Source: Ga0077527 sp038316355 | GTDB taxonomy: Bacteria; Pseudomonadota; Gammaproteobacteria; Burkholderiales; SG8-41 | NCBI GenBank assembly: GCA_038316355.1 | Contig: JBBQAO010000039.1 | Span: 1 to 30,403 of the forward strand | Length of the DNA: 30,403 nt | Direction: 5' to 3' | Shown: in pieces, positions 1 through 8,283 of the stretch | Layout: every line of letters begins with the position of its first letter | Numbering within the stretch: position 1 is the first letter of the stretch | Program-made: the position numbers and the translations under genes | Notes under the pieces: generated by a model | Seen by the model: the letters and a program-made list of their open reading frames with translations, nothing else | Told to the model about the DNA's origin: nothing | Database searches by the model: none

Positions 1-229
1 CCCGCATGAGTGTTCGGAGCAAGAACGGGTTTGCCACCCCGGCGAATGATTCGACAGCTGAATCCGGCATCGCGTTCACCACGGTCTGGTCATACCCTAG
101 ACGCTGCGCGAGCGGCCTTCCAGTATGAAAGTGAAATTCACCGCGCGGATTGTTTGCAACATCACGATATTTGTTCCTGACTTCTTCTCTCAGGGCGCTC
201 GGGTCTACCGCCAAGGTTTCTATTTTCAT
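1..229 (-). CDS. Class I SAM-dependent methyltransferase, N-terminal part (arsenite methyltransferase-like)
   Basis: Reading the minus strand from an ATG at 229 gives 76 residues, open to the left edge. It begins MKIETLAVDPSALREEV and contains the segments NKYRDVANNPRGEFHFHTG and AESFAG-like VESFAGVANPF. A 'SFAGVxNP' segment just ahead of the SAM-binding glycine loop is typical of the ArsM/UbiE-like methyltransferases, where the next residues read roughly GERVLDLGSGAGFD. That loop lies outside the window, so the substrate cannot be judged. The start is supported by a strong GGAGGAG ribosome site about 8 bases upstream. The family call rests on the N-terminal pattern only. Confidence 0.6.
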   Translation of the reverse strand, partial: MKIETLAVDPSALREEVRNKYRDVANNPRGEFHFHTGRPLAQRLGYDQTVVNAMPDSAVESFAGVANPFLLRTLMR

Positions 230-562
230 AATCGGCTCCTCCTCGACCATCATCCTACTTCAACAAATCGCTTTTATCCAAAATGTGGCACAGCAATGCC
301 TGCTTCAGGCCGGAGTCAGGCAACTCGGACGTTAGATTCGTCTGCGGGGCGCAGGATCGTTGATCTGCAACAGTTTTGCACTGGGTTAATCGAATTGTCG
401 CGAAGGCCAATATAGCAAGCCGTGGAGGGTGTGCAATCCGAGCTTGGATTAGATTGCCGGGTGATGAGTGTGGCGGAATTGTGGCGGGCGGAGTGCTGTG
501 TTACAGGTTTTTGTCAGCATTGGACTTGGCAGCGACCTTTCCACTGACGTACTGTCGCGCCT
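230..562. other. Gene-free stretch, nothing recognisable
   Basis: About 330 bases lie between the start of the methyltransferase and the end of the small ribbon-helix-helix gene. Open frames here have no convincing ribosome site or family resemblance. I see no hairpin with a T-tract and none of the intergenic repeats found elsewhere in the window. The part next to 230 should hold the methyltransferase promoter, but no clear -35/-10 pair stands out. Confidence 0.4.
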
Positions 563-799
563 TCAGGGCATCTGCCGGAATATCTTTTCGTCGGCTTTGA
601 GTGCTGCCGCCTTGGTGCCCGCGATCCAGAATTTGACGGCCCGGCGCACCAGTTCAGCCATTGTGGCGCCCGTTTCCAGGTGACGGCGCTTCAATTCTGC
701 CAGCACCGCAGGGTCGAGGGTGACGACCAGTTTTTCCATCTTGTTGCCGTAGCCCAGTGCGGGCTCCCCGCCGTGTTGTTTGTTTTTCTTTTTGGCCAC
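563..799 (-). CDS. Small ribbon-helix-helix (CopG/Arc-like) protein
   Basis: A 78-residue basic protein. Residues about 20-62 read KMEKLVVTLDPAVLAELKRR, then a turn, then TMAELVRRAVKFWIAG. This is the beta strand, helix, turn (ETGATM), helix layout of ribbon-helix-helix DNA-binding proteins; the alternating residues in KLVVTLD would form the DNA-contacting strand. The N-terminus is lysine-rich. The start is a GTG at 799 with GGAG about 8 bases upstream. No toxin gene is adjacent, so it may be a solitary regulator rather than an antitoxin. The protein stops at 563, but another frame continues downstream with a plausible hydrophilic tail (see findings). Function unknown beyond probable DNA binding. 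Confidence 0.6.
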   Translation of the reverse strand: MAKKKNKQHGGEPALGYGNKMEKLVVTLDPAVLAELKRRHLETGATMAELVRRAVKFWIAGTKAAALKADEKIFRQMP

Positions 800-937
800 G
801 GTTGTATCTCCATGAATTGGAAGAGGATGAGCTTGTCCTCGCCCAGTGTAACGATCTGCCGGAGAGAATCAACACGCAGTCACAACTGGGTATGGCGGAG
901 CTGTGGGGATTGGAGGATGGAGGCTCGATGGCGTGGG

Positions 938-1207
938 TTAGCGAAAGCGGATTTTGGCGACAAGAATGGCGCTGGCGAATACCAGCGTGACCGCGTTGGC
1001 AAGGATCAGCGGAATGTCATTGATCAGAATCCCGTAAATCAGCCAAAGGGTGATGCCGGTCACCATCATAATGAACATGGCCAGCGATATGTCCTTGGTC
1101 GAGCGGGAACGCCAGCCCTTGATCGCCTGCGGCGCGTAAGCGGCGGTGGTCAACAGGGCCGCGGCCATGCCGATCCGTGTCGGGGAGAGTGATAAGGTCA
1201 TCATCAT
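938..1207 (-). CDS. SemiSWEET-family PQ-loop transporter
   Basis: An 89-residue, very hydrophobic protein with three predicted membrane helices: residues about 12-30, 41-60 and 64-84. The first helix ends with YAPQAIKGWRSRSTKDIS, the PQ-loop signature of SemiSWEET sugar transporters, and length near 90 residues with three helices is exactly that family's architecture. SemiSWEETs act as homodimers in the inner membrane and facilitate diffusion of sugars; the actual substrate here is not known. Three consecutive ATG codons (1207, 1204, 1201) are possible starts and no strong ribosome site decides among them. It is transcribed divergently from the DUF6352 gene. Confidence 0.85.
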   Translation of the reverse strand: MMMTLSLSPTRIGMAAALLTTAAYAPQAIKGWRSRSTKDISLAMFIMMVTGITLWLIYGILINDIPLILANAVTLVFASAILVAKIRFR

Positions 1208-1294
1208 CGTAGTATAAAGCCCGTTTTTGGGTTTGCATCCGGCAGCAGAGGGCCGCAAACACCGTGGCATAATGGCTTCGGGATCGGATTCATT

Positions 1295-2302
1295 ATGGAT
1301 TTCTGGCAACACAGCGGTTATCGATTGCTCGAGCGGGCCGCCGACGGGCATCTGCTCGTCACCGACGATTACCTGAGGCTTTATTACACGCGGCCCGAAC
1401 TGGCGCCGGTGGCCGAGTCCTGTGCCGTGGAGCAGCGCCTGCATGCGGCCCTGCTCGAGGCGCCACGCCGCGCGGTGAGTGATGCCGAGATCGCCGCGCT
1501 GGCAGACCCCGACGCGCAGGAAAATTACCAGGTTATGCTGCGTTTCCGCGACCAGTTGCTGGCCGCGCCGACCCTGGAAGCCTTTTACTTCAGCCTGTTC
1601 CAGCAGGATGTCGCGGTGCCGCCGCCGTTCATTTACCACACCGCCGAGGTCATCCTGCGTGGCATGCTCGACGGCACCGACAATGGCCTGCTGGCACGTG
1701 CGGCGGAAACTTTTTTCCGCCAGCAGCGGGTCAGCGTCAAGGATGGCGCGGTGATGCTGGCCGATGCCGAGACCGTCAACCTGCATGCCGAAAGCGGCGG
1801 GCTTGGCAACCTCGGGCGCATGCTGAAGGAAGTCAACGCGCCCTTGCGGTCGATGGATCTTGATGTCCTCGATGAGGCCAACCATGCGGAGTATTTCCGC
1901 CGTGATGAACGCCGTGACACCGTGCTGCAGGTCAATCCCGGGCTGCCCGGTTCGCTGGCGCTGTGCGAACTGCTGGCGCGCTGGGTCGAACATTTCCACG
2001 GCACGCCGGTGAAAGTCACGCCTGTACGCGAAATTCCCGATGAGGAATGGAAGTGGCACGTCGGGCTCGATGTTGAGGCCAGCGCGATGCTCAATGACAT
2101 TTATGCCGGTGGCGAGGTTGATGAAGATCGCATGAAACGGGTGGTCGGCCTGTTCCGCATGGATTTTGCCGATGCCGCTGCGTTGCAGGCGGAAATGCGC
2201 GGGGCGCCGGTATTCCTCGGCATGGCGATGACCACCGAAGGCAATCTGCGCCTGAAACCGCAGAACCTGCTGATGAACCTGCCGTTGGCGAGGCGCGCAT
2301 GA
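1295..2302 (+). CDS. DUF6352 family protein
   Basis: A 335-residue, acidic, apparently soluble protein with no signal peptide or membrane helix. It begins MDFWQHSGYRLLERAADGHL and continues LVTDDYLRLYYTRPELAPV; I associate this opening with the DUF6352 family of betaproteobacteria, whose biochemical role is undescribed. The middle contains long charged helices, and a segment around VGLDVEASAMLNDIYAGGEV. Its TGA stop overlaps the ATG of the following SirB1-type gene (ATGA), so the two are translationally coupled and probably work together. The family name is from memory; function unknown. Confidence 0.75.
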   Translation: MDFWQHSGYRLLERAADGHLLVTDDYLRLYYTRPELAPVAESCAVEQRLHAALLEAPRRAVSDAEIAALADPDAQENYQVMLRFRDQLLAAPTLEAFYFSLFQQDVAVPPPFIYHTAEVILRGMLDGTDNGLLARAAETFFRQQRVSVKDGAVMLADAETVNLHAESGGLGNLGRMLKEVNAPLRSMDLDVLDEANHAEYFRRDERRDTVLQVNPGLPGSLALCELLARWVEHFHGTPVKVTPVREIPDEEWKWHVGLDVEASAMLNDIYAGGEVDEDRMKRVVGLFRMDFADAAALQAEMRGAPVFLGMAMTTEGNLRLKPQNLLMNLPLARRA

Positions 2303-3162
2303 GCGGGGATCTTTCGCCGGAAGCACTGGCCGCCGAGCAGTGGCGCCGCATCACGCGCATGCCCGATGAGGATGTGTCGCTGGCGGAAGGTGCCTTGTGG
2401 ATCGCTGCCAGTGAATACCCGGGCCTTGCTGTTGACGACTATCTGGCGCGACTGGATGACATGGCGACACGATTGCGCAGCCGCTTGCGCGCGGACGTCG
2501 CAACCGCCGAAAAGCTGCTGGCGCTGAACCATTTCCTGTTTTCCGAGCTGGGATTCAGCGGCAATACCGACGATTATTACGATCCGCGCAACAGTTTCCT
2601 TAATGAAGTGCTGGAGCGCCGGATCGGCATCCCGATCACGCTCGGTGTGGTTTACATCGAAATCGGGCGACGCATCGGACTCAGCCTGCACGGCGTGTCT
2701 TTCCCCGGGCATTTTCTGGTGAAGTGTGCATTGCGTGATGGTGTGGTGGTGCTGGATCCGTACAGCGGCGGCGTGTCGTTGGGCATGGATGAACTGCAAC
2801 AGCGGCTGCGTGCAGCAGGCAGCGAAGCGGATGTCGATGAAGCCATACTGTCGCATCTGCTCAGTGCGGCCTCCAATAAAGAAGTGCTGGCACGCATGTT
2901 ACGCAACCTGAAAGGTGTTTACGGCCAGCAGGATGACTGGCTGCGGGCCTTGTCCGCCAGCGAACGGCTGATTGCGCTGACCCCGGAAGATGCCGGCGAG
3001 GAATACCGTGACCGCGGCGGCATTTACCTGAAGCTGGAATGTTTTCGCGCAGCACTCGGTGATTTCGGCAATTATCTCAAACAACGCCCAGGCGCACCCG
3101 ACGCCGAAACCGTGCGTGCGCAGATTACGGACCTTGCGGCAAAAGTGGCAAGGCTTAATTGA
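2299..3162 (+). CDS. SirB1-family protein (transglutaminase-like fold plus TPR)
   Basis: A 287-residue soluble protein. The N-terminal two thirds show the SirB1/transglutaminase-like pattern: LNHFLFSELGFSGNTDDYYD, then NSFLNEVLERRIGIPITLGVVY, then GVSFPGHFLVK with the family's conserved Gly-His, and DPYSGG. The C-terminal third (about 205-285) has TPR-like helices, for example LRALSASERLIALTPEDAGE and RGGIYLKLECFRAALGDFGNYL. Family members are annotated as regulators or protease-like proteins, but the true function is poorly known. The ATG overlaps the stop of the DUF6352 gene, fixing the start and indicating one operon. Confidence 0.85.
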   Translation: MSGDLSPEALAAEQWRRITRMPDEDVSLAEGALWIAASEYPGLAVDDYLARLDDMATRLRSRLRADVATAEKLLALNHFLFSELGFSGNTDDYYDPRNSFLNEVLERRIGIPITLGVVYIEIGRRIGLSLHGVSFPGHFLVKCALRDGVVVLDPYSGGVSLGMDELQQRLRAAGSEADVDEAILSHLLSAASNKEVLARMLRNLKGVYGQQDDWLRALSASERLIALTPEDAGEEYRDRGGIYLKLECFRAALGDFGNYLKQRPGAPDAETVRAQITDLAAKVARLN

Positions 3163-3225
3163 CGGGTGACCGGCGCGCAGGGTTTGTTATGCTGGCGAAT
3201 TGATGACGCAGTAAGGGAGGCGGGA

Positions 3226-3648
3226 ATGGAAATGTATCTGCTGTGGGCGGTGACCGGCATCGTGCTGATCATCGTTGAGATGCTGACCGGCACGTTTTAT
3301 CTGCTGGTGCTTGGGATTGCGGCACTGGCGGCTGCCGCCGTTGCGTATCTGGGGCAGTCGTTCTGGGTGCAGGCCATGACGGTTGCCGCGGTTGCGGTGA
3401 TGGGTGTGATCCTGGTCAAGCGTTTCCGCGGCGCGCTTCTGCCGGCGTCGGGCCAGGCGCTCGATATCGGCCAGTCCGTGGTGCTGGATGCGTGGATCAG
3501 CGAAGCCGACGGGCTGGCCCGTGTGCAGTACCGCAACGCACAGTGGGAAGCGCAAGTCACCGGCGAGCGTGTGCCCGGCGCCAAGGTGTTCTACATACAC
3601 GCGCTGGACGGCAACACACTGCGCGTGTCCGCGGCCAAGCCGCACTAA
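3226..3648 (+). CDS. NfeD-like membrane protein
   Basis: A 140-residue protein with an N-terminal hydrophobic part of two or three helices (about residues 3-27, 28-44 and 47-62) followed by a small soluble beta-barrel domain from about 75 on (LDIGQSVVLDAWISEADGLARVQY ... VTGERVPGAKVFYIHALDGN), the OB-fold seen in NfeD C-terminal domains. I chose ATG 3226 because a purine-rich AAGGGAGG precedes it by about 6 bases; upstream in-frame starts lack one. NfeD proteins are partners of SPFH/stomatin proteins, and the next gene encodes exactly such a protein 23 bases downstream, which supports both calls. Confidence 0.85.
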   Translation: MEMYLLWAVTGIVLIIVEMLTGTFYLLVLGIAALAAAAVAYLGQSFWVQAMTVAAVAVMGVILVKRFRGALLPASGQALDIGQSVVLDAWISEADGLARVQYRNAQWEAQVTGERVPGAKVFYIHALDGNTLRVSAAKPH

Positions 3649-3671
3649 ACCAATAACAGAGGGGGCTTAAC

Positions 3672-4688
3672 ATGTTTCCAAAACTGATCATCGTGGCATT
3701 CATGACCGGTCTGCTGATTGCCTTCGACCAGCGTTCGTTTGCCTTGCCGTTTTTCGTGGTGGCGCTGGGCGTTGTGATTGCCATTGAATCCATACGTCAG
3801 GTGCCGCAGCAGATGGCCTGGGTGGTGGAGCGGATGGGTAAATATAATTCCGTGCTCGAACCGGGGCTGAATGTGATCGTGCCCTTCCTCGACCGTGTGG
3901 CCTACCGGCATTCGCTGAAGGAGACGTCGCTGGATGTACAGGAGCAGGTGTGTATCACCCGCGACAATACGCAGCTGGGTGTCGACGGCATCATTTATTA
4001 CCAGGTGACCGACCCAAAACTCGCATCTTATGGCTCGGCCGATTATGTCTCGGCGGTCACCCAGCTGGCGCAGACCACGCTGCGTTCGGAAATTGGCAAG
4101 ATGGAGCTCGACAAGACTTTTGAAAGCCGCGACGAAATCAATCGCCAGGTGGTGGCGGTGCTTGATGAGGCGGGGCGGACCTGGGGCGTCAAGGTGTTGC
4201 GTTACGAAATCAAGAACCTGACGCCGCCGGAAGCGATTCTGCGCGCGATGCAGGCACAGATCACTTCAGAGCGCGAGAAGCGGGCGCTGATCGCCAAGTC
4301 GGAAGGCCAGCGGCAGGAAGAAATCAATCTGGCCGACGGCGAGAAACAGGCGGCAGTGCTGAAGTCAGAAGGTGACAAGACCGCGGCGATCAACCGCGCG
4401 CAGGGCGAGGCGGCGCGCATCCAGCTGATTGCCGATGCGACGGCGACAGCCATCAGTTCGGTGGCTGCCGCGCTGAACGCCCCGGGCGGCAATCAGGCGG
4501 CGAGCCTGGATGTGGCGAAGCAGTATGTCAATGCGTTCGCGCATCTGGCGCGCACCAACAATACGCTGATCGTGCCGGCCAACGTTGCTGATGTGGCAAC
4601 ACTGGTCAGTTCGGCGATGGCGGTGATGGACAACGTGAAAAAGACGATGCCGGGACCGGGAAGCGCCGCTCCGGTGGCCAAGGACTGA
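3672..4688 (+). CDS. SPFH/stomatin-like (slipin, QmcA-type) membrane protein
   Basis: A 338-residue protein with an N-terminal membrane anchor (about 3-40), then the SPFH/band-7 domain (about 45-210): VERMGKYNSVLEPGLNVIVP, SLDVQEQVCITRDN, VDGIIYYQVTDP and TLRSEIGKMELDKTFESR are classic stomatin-family segments. A long Glu/Lys/Ala-rich coiled coil follows (about 195-260, EREKRALIAKSEGQRQEEI and so on), then a hydrophobic tail. Such proteins form cage-like oligomers in membrane microdomains. The upstream NfeD gene is its usual partner. A GGGGG ribosome site precedes the ATG. Length fits the 300-340 residues normal for bacterial slipins. Confidence 0.9.
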   Translation: MFPKLIIVAFMTGLLIAFDQRSFALPFFVVALGVVIAIESIRQVPQQMAWVVERMGKYNSVLEPGLNVIVPFLDRVAYRHSLKETSLDVQEQVCITRDNTQLGVDGIIYYQVTDPKLASYGSADYVSAVTQLAQTTLRSEIGKMELDKTFESRDEINRQVVAVLDEAGRTWGVKVLRYEIKNLTPPEAILRAMQAQITSEREKRALIAKSEGQRQEEINLADGEKQAAVLKSEGDKTAAINRAQGEAARIQLIADATATAISSVAAALNAPGGNQAASLDVAKQYVNAFAHLARTNNTLIVPANVADVATLVSSAMAVMDNVKKTMPGPGSAAPVAKD

Positions 4689-4715
4689 CCGGCGTCCAGC
4701 AGAAAGACCGGACCG

Positions 4716-4874
4716 GGTTAAACCGCTGATGAACGCAGATCACCCCGGCGCAACAGCGCGGTGAAGGCGGGCAGGAACAGTTTATTAAAAACAATGGCCC
4801 ATGTTGATTTATTGGGCCACGTTTCCGATAGTTTTGATTTTATCGGCGTTAATCCGCGTTCATCGGCGGTTAAC
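4716..4874. repeat. Long intergenic inverted repeat, copy A
   Basis: The left arm (4718-4740) reads TTAAACCGCTGATGAACGC and on to AGAT. The reverse complement of the right arm (4842-4874) reads TTAACCGCCGATGAACGC and on to GGAT, so the arms match with few differences across about 24 bases. The 100-base centre is not conserved between copies. Right-arm flanks (GATTTTATCGGCG before, AACGTTTTCTGATTTT after) recur in copies B and C. It fills the space between the convergent SPFH gene and mlaA, where it could act as a terminator hairpin, though no T-tract follows the arms. Confidence 0.7.
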
Positions 4875-4911
4875 GTTTTCTGATTTTGAGATGGGTTCCA
4901 AGTGATCAGGT

Positions 4912-5844
4912 TCAAGGCAGCCAGACGCGGACTACCTGCACGGGTGCCGCGGACACGACCGCCATGGCGGCAGGGCTGTTCGACTGCGACAACTCATCGG
5001 GACGGCTTTGGCCGGCAGCCTCTGTCTCGGGCGGCGCCTCGGGTGCATTGCCCGAGACTTCCTCTGATTTTGCCGGTTCTGCCGGCGGCGGCGTGGTGCT
5101 GACCAGCGGATTGATGTCAATGGCGGCGTCTTTGTCGCGCGCTTCGCGCGGCGGGTTGCCGTCGTAGATCAGGTTGCGGCGGCGCTGCAGATAGGCATCG
5201 CGCACAAACTCGTATTCGTCCAGTGCCGCCACCGAGAGCAGCTTGCTGGCGCTCAGCAGTTCCGCGCGACGTGATACCAGGCGCAGTCCCCATAATTGGT
5301 TACGCGTACGTACCGGATCGAACTGGAGCAGGGGATCAACTTGCAAATCGACAAACAACCCGGCGGTATCACGCAGATTGCGCGGGCCGACAAACGGCAG
5401 CACCAGATAAGGGCCGTCGCCGACACCCCAGTAGCCGAGGGTCTGGCCGAAGTCTTCGTCGTGTTTTTCCAGTCCGGACGGGGTTGCGACATCGAACAGG
5501 CCGAGCAGTCCGGCCGTGGTGTTGATCGCGATGCGGCCGACATCCGACAGCGCTTCGCTGACCTTGCCCTGCAGCAGATTGTTCAACGCAACGACGACGT
5601 CATTCAGGTTGGAAAATACGTTGCTGATCCCTGTGCGGGCGATGGGCGGCACGACACCCTGGTAGACCTCGGCGACCGGCTTCAGCAGCATGGTGTCCAC
5701 GCCCTCGTTGAACTGGTATACGCCACGGTTGAGCGGCTCCAGCGGATCGCGGGGGTCTCCGGCGGTCGCGCAACCACCGAGCACACCGAGACTGACGATT
5801 GCGCAGGCAGTGGCCAACCGCAAACGACGGACAACAAGGAACAT
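4912..5844 (-). CDS. mlaA: MlaA (VacJ) outer-membrane lipoprotein
   Basis: From ATG 5844 the protein is 310 residues. It starts with a lipoprotein signal peptide ending VLGGC, with the acylated cysteine at residue 25. The MlaA hallmark DPLEPLNRGVYQFN follows at about 32-45, then LLKPVAEVY and a core including GLFDVATPSGLEKHDEDFGQ and GYWGVGDGPYLVLPFVGPR, all family signatures. MlaA removes misplaced phospholipid from the outer leaflet of the outer membrane and passes it to the Mla pathway. The last 75 residues are a low-complexity Pro/Glu/Ala tail longer than in E. coli MlaA. An AAAGGA ribosome site precedes ATG 5844, which I prefer to an in-frame ATG 51 bases upstream. The other mla genes are not in this window. 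Confidence 0.92.
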   Translation of the reverse strand: MFLVVRRLRLATACAIVSLGVLGGCATAGDPRDPLEPLNRGVYQFNEGVDTMLLKPVAEVYQGVVPPIARTGISNVFSNLNDVVVALNNLLQGKVSEALSDVGRIAINTTAGLLGLFDVATPSGLEKHDEDFGQTLGYWGVGDGPYLVLPFVGPRNLRDTAGLFVDLQVDPLLQFDPVRTRNQLWGLRLVSRRAELLSASKLLSVAALDEYEFVRDAYLQRRRNLIYDGNPPREARDKDAAIDINPLVSTTPPPAEPAKSEEVSGNAPEAPPETEAAGQSRPDELSQSNSPAAMAVVSAAPVQVVRVWLP

Positions 5845-6090
5845 TTTCAAATCCTTTTGGTGTGTTGCAGCAAACTGTTTCAGCATTATATACAATCGTT
5901 TATCAGTCCGCTCGGACAGGCCACGGCAGGCGGTTCGTCCAGTTCAAAGCAGCGCCTGCGGATGCCCGGATTCAGGGCATGCCATTGGTCGGGGATTGGT
6001 CTGACGCCCTTTGTTATACTTTCCGGCCCCGATCCGGTGTGCGAAACGGCACATTTGCGGCCTCATGTTCAAGCTCAAGGAGTGGAAGCC

Positions 6091-7572
6091 ATGCTGCAAA
6101 AAGCCAAGCCGGCTGTTGAATTGAAAGATCCGAGCCTGTTCCGCCAGCAGTGTTATGTCGATGGTGCATGGGTGGATGCCGACGACAAGTCGACGCTGGC
6201 CGTGCTCAACCCGGCCACCCGTGAACAGATCGGCACCGTGCCGAAGATGGGCGTTGCCGAAACCAGGCGCGCGATCGAAGCGGCAAACGCCGCCTGGCCG
6301 GCATGGCGCGCGAAAACCGCCAAGGAACGCTCGATTATCCTGCGCAAATGGTTCGACCTGATGATGGCGAATCAGGAAGACCTGGCGAAACTGATGACGG
6401 TGGAGCAGGGCAAGCCGATTGCCGAGTCGCGCGGTGAAATCGCCTACGGCGCATCGTTCATCGAATGGTTTGCCGAAGAAGGCAAACGCATTTACGGCGA
6501 CACCATCCCGACCCATGCTCCGGACAAGCGTATTGTCGTCATCAAACAGCCGATCGGTGTCTGCGCCGCGGTGACGCCGTGGAATTTCCCGAATGCGATG
6601 ATCACCCGCAAGGCTGGCCCGGCACTGGCCGCCGGCTGCACCATGGTCATCAAGCCGGCGTCACAGACGCCGTACTCGGCGCTGGCCTTGTGTGAACTGG
6701 CTGAGCGCGCCGGCATCCCGAAGGGCGTGCTGTCGGTAGTGACCGGTTCCGCCGGTCCCATCGGCAAGGAACTGACAACCAATCCGCTGGTGCGCAAGTT
6801 CACCTTCACCGGCTCCACCGAAATCGGCAAGTTGCTGATGCAGCAGTGTGCGACCACCGTGAAGAAGGTTTCGCTGGAACTCGGCGGCAACGCGCCGTTC
6901 ATCGTATTCGACGATGCGGATCTGGAGTCCGCGGTGGAAGGTGCGATGGCCTCCAAATTCCGCAACACCGGGCAGACCTGCGTCTGCGCCAACCGCATTT
7001 TTGTGCAGGAAGGCGTTTACGACAAATTCGCAAAAATGCTGTCCGAAAAAGTCAGTGCGATGAAAGTCGGCAACGGCTTGGAGGACGGTAATCTGCAGGG
7101 CCCGCTGATCGACATGAAAGCTGTGGAAAAGGTCGAGGAGCATATCGCTGACGCGCTGGAGAAGGGGGCGAAAGTGCTCACCGGCGGCAAGCGCCACGAA
7201 AAGGGCGGGCAGTTTTTTCAGCCCACGGTGCTCGCTGGCGTGACCACCGACATGAAAGTGACACACGAGGAAACCTTCGGGCCGGTGGCCCCGCTGTATC
7301 GCTTCAAGACCGAAGAAGAACTGCTGAAGCTGGCCAATAACACTGAATATGGATTGGCAGCGTATTTCTACAGCCGCGACATCGGTCGCATCTGGCGCGT
7401 CGCCGAGGGCCTGGAGTCCGGCATCGTCGGCATCAACGTCGGCATCATCTCCAACGAGATCGCGCCCTTCGGCGGCATCAAGGAGTCGGGCATCGGCCGC
7501 GAGGGTTCCAAATATGGCATCGAGGAATTCGTTGAAGTGAAGTATCTTTGCATGGGCGACATTAATAAATAG
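6091..7572 (+). CDS. gabD: NAD(P)-dependent succinate-semialdehyde dehydrogenase
   Basis: A 493-residue aldehyde dehydrogenase oxidising succinate semialdehyde to succinate. Visible ALDH elements: TPWNFP with the oxyanion Asn165, VIKPASQTP, FTGSTEIGK (cofactor site), SLELGG with general base Glu263, and GQTCVCANR with nucleophile Cys297 followed two residues later by Cys299, the CxC arrangement typical of bacterial GabD. The C-terminal APFGGIKESGIGREGSKYG is also GabD-like. The start ATG 6091 has AAGGAG upstream; longer frames to the left run antisense to mlaA and are not coding. A TATACT at 6015-6020 is a possible -10, but no good -35 pairs with it. Confidence 0.9.
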   Translation: MLQKAKPAVELKDPSLFRQQCYVDGAWVDADDKSTLAVLNPATREQIGTVPKMGVAETRRAIEAANAAWPAWRAKTAKERSIILRKWFDLMMANQEDLAKLMTVEQGKPIAESRGEIAYGASFIEWFAEEGKRIYGDTIPTHAPDKRIVVIKQPIGVCAAVTPWNFPNAMITRKAGPALAAGCTMVIKPASQTPYSALALCELAERAGIPKGVLSVVTGSAGPIGKELTTNPLVRKFTFTGSTEIGKLLMQQCATTVKKVSLELGGNAPFIVFDDADLESAVEGAMASKFRNTGQTCVCANRIFVQEGVYDKFAKMLSEKVSAMKVGNGLEDGNLQGPLIDMKAVEKVEEHIADALEKGAKVLTGGKRHEKGGQFFQPTVLAGVTTDMKVTHEETFGPVAPLYRFKTEEELLKLANNTEYGLAAYFYSRDIGRIWRVAEGLESGIVGINVGIISNEIAPFGGIKESGIGREGSKYGIEEFVEVKYLCMGDINK

Positions 7573-7630
7573 TTGTTTATAAACAAATACTTATACAATC
7601 ATCCGTTTTCTGACTGCTATACCTGACCCC

Positions 7631-7663
7631 GGCCGCCGCGTGCTTTGATGCGGCGGCCTTTTT
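7631..7663 (+). terminator. Rho-independent terminator after gabD
   Basis: A GC-rich stem, GGCCGCCGC at 7631-7639 pairing with GCGGCGGCC at 7650-7658, extends by a G-U and a U-A pair around a short loop and is followed immediately by five T's. It sits about 60 bases after the gabD stop and 20 before the VOC gene, so the VOC gene probably has separate expression or depends on readthrough. Confidence 0.85.
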
Positions 7664-7681
7664 ATCGCTGGAGATTTTCTG

Positions 7682-8110
7682 GTGTTCAGCATCCTCGGCC
7701 TTGACCACGTGGTATTACGCACAGCCAATGTGCCGCGCATGGTGCATTTTTACTGCACGGTGCTGGGCTGCACACTGGAGCGCGAGCGGCCGGATATCGG
7801 CCTGACGCAATTGCGCGCCGGCAATTCACTGATCGACCTGGTTGCGGTGGACAGTGAAATCGGCCGCAAGGGCGGCGCTGCGCCCGGTGCTGAAGGGCGC
7901 AACATGGATCACCTGTGCCTGCGCATCGAGCCTTTCGATCCGGGCGCACTGACCACGCAGTTGATTCGCCATGGCGTGGTGCCGGGCGAGATCAAGTCGC
8001 GATATGGCGCCGACGGATATGGCCCATCGGTTTATATCAGCGATCCCGAAGGCAATACGGTGGAGCTGAAGGGGCCACCGGAATCGCGTCCGGCGGCTGA
8101 TCTGGGTTAA
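7682..8110 (+). CDS. VOC-superfamily (glyoxalase/bleomycin-resistance fold) protein
   Basis: A 142-residue single VOC module. The metal-ligand positions of the fold are recognisable: His9 in LGLDHVVL, His77 in NMDHLCLRIE and Glu128 in SDPEGNTVELKG, which also gives the usual 'PxGN.VEL' ending. Members include glyoxalase I, dioxygenases and resistance proteins; the sequence alone does not choose, though the pattern resembles small uncharacterised VOC proteins of proteobacteria. The start is a GTG at 7682, with GGAG about 9 bases upstream. It follows a terminator, so it may be weakly expressed or have its own promoter. Confidence 0.8.
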   Translation: MFSILGLDHVVLRTANVPRMVHFYCTVLGCTLERERPDIGLTQLRAGNSLIDLVAVDSEIGRKGGAAPGAEGRNMDHLCLRIEPFDPGALTTQLIRHGVVPGEIKSRYGADGYGPSVYISDPEGNTVELKGPPESRPAADLG

Positions 8111-8131
8111 GGAATCGTATCAACATCAAAA

Positions 8132-8257
8132 ACGTGAACCGCCGATGAACGCCGGTGAATTCTTTTCAAGACTCCCTTGAGGGTGCGCAGATTGATCCGG
8201 ATTTATTGATGTTTCTGATTTTATCGGCGTTCATCCGCGGTTCATCGGCGGTTAAAT
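8132..8257. repeat. Long intergenic inverted repeat, copy B
   Basis: The left arm (8134-8160) reads GTGAACCGCCGATGAACGCC and continues GGTGAAT. The right arm (8222-8256) is TATCGGCGTTCATCCGCGG, then TTCATCGGCGGTTAA; its reverse complement aligns with the left arm. The outer flanks ATCAAAAACG (left) and TTTCTGATTTTATCGG (before the right arm) match copies A and C. It lies between the convergent VOC and dehydrogenase genes. Confidence 0.7.
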
Positions 8258-8283
8258 AAGATTTGGCTTTTCTGTCAGGCAGT

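Noticed and set aside
938..2326. A 462-codon minus-strand open frame covering the DUF6352 gene
   Set aside because: Only its last 89 codons (SemiSWEET) look like protein. The rest is antisense to a plus-strand gene with clear coding pattern and has the His/Arg/Gln-rich composition typical of shadow frames.
5296..6090. A long in-frame upstream extension of the succinate-semialdehyde dehydrogenase
   Set aside because: It runs antisense through mlaA and lacks any family resemblance. ATG 6091 has a ribosome site and starts the normal ALDH N-terminus.
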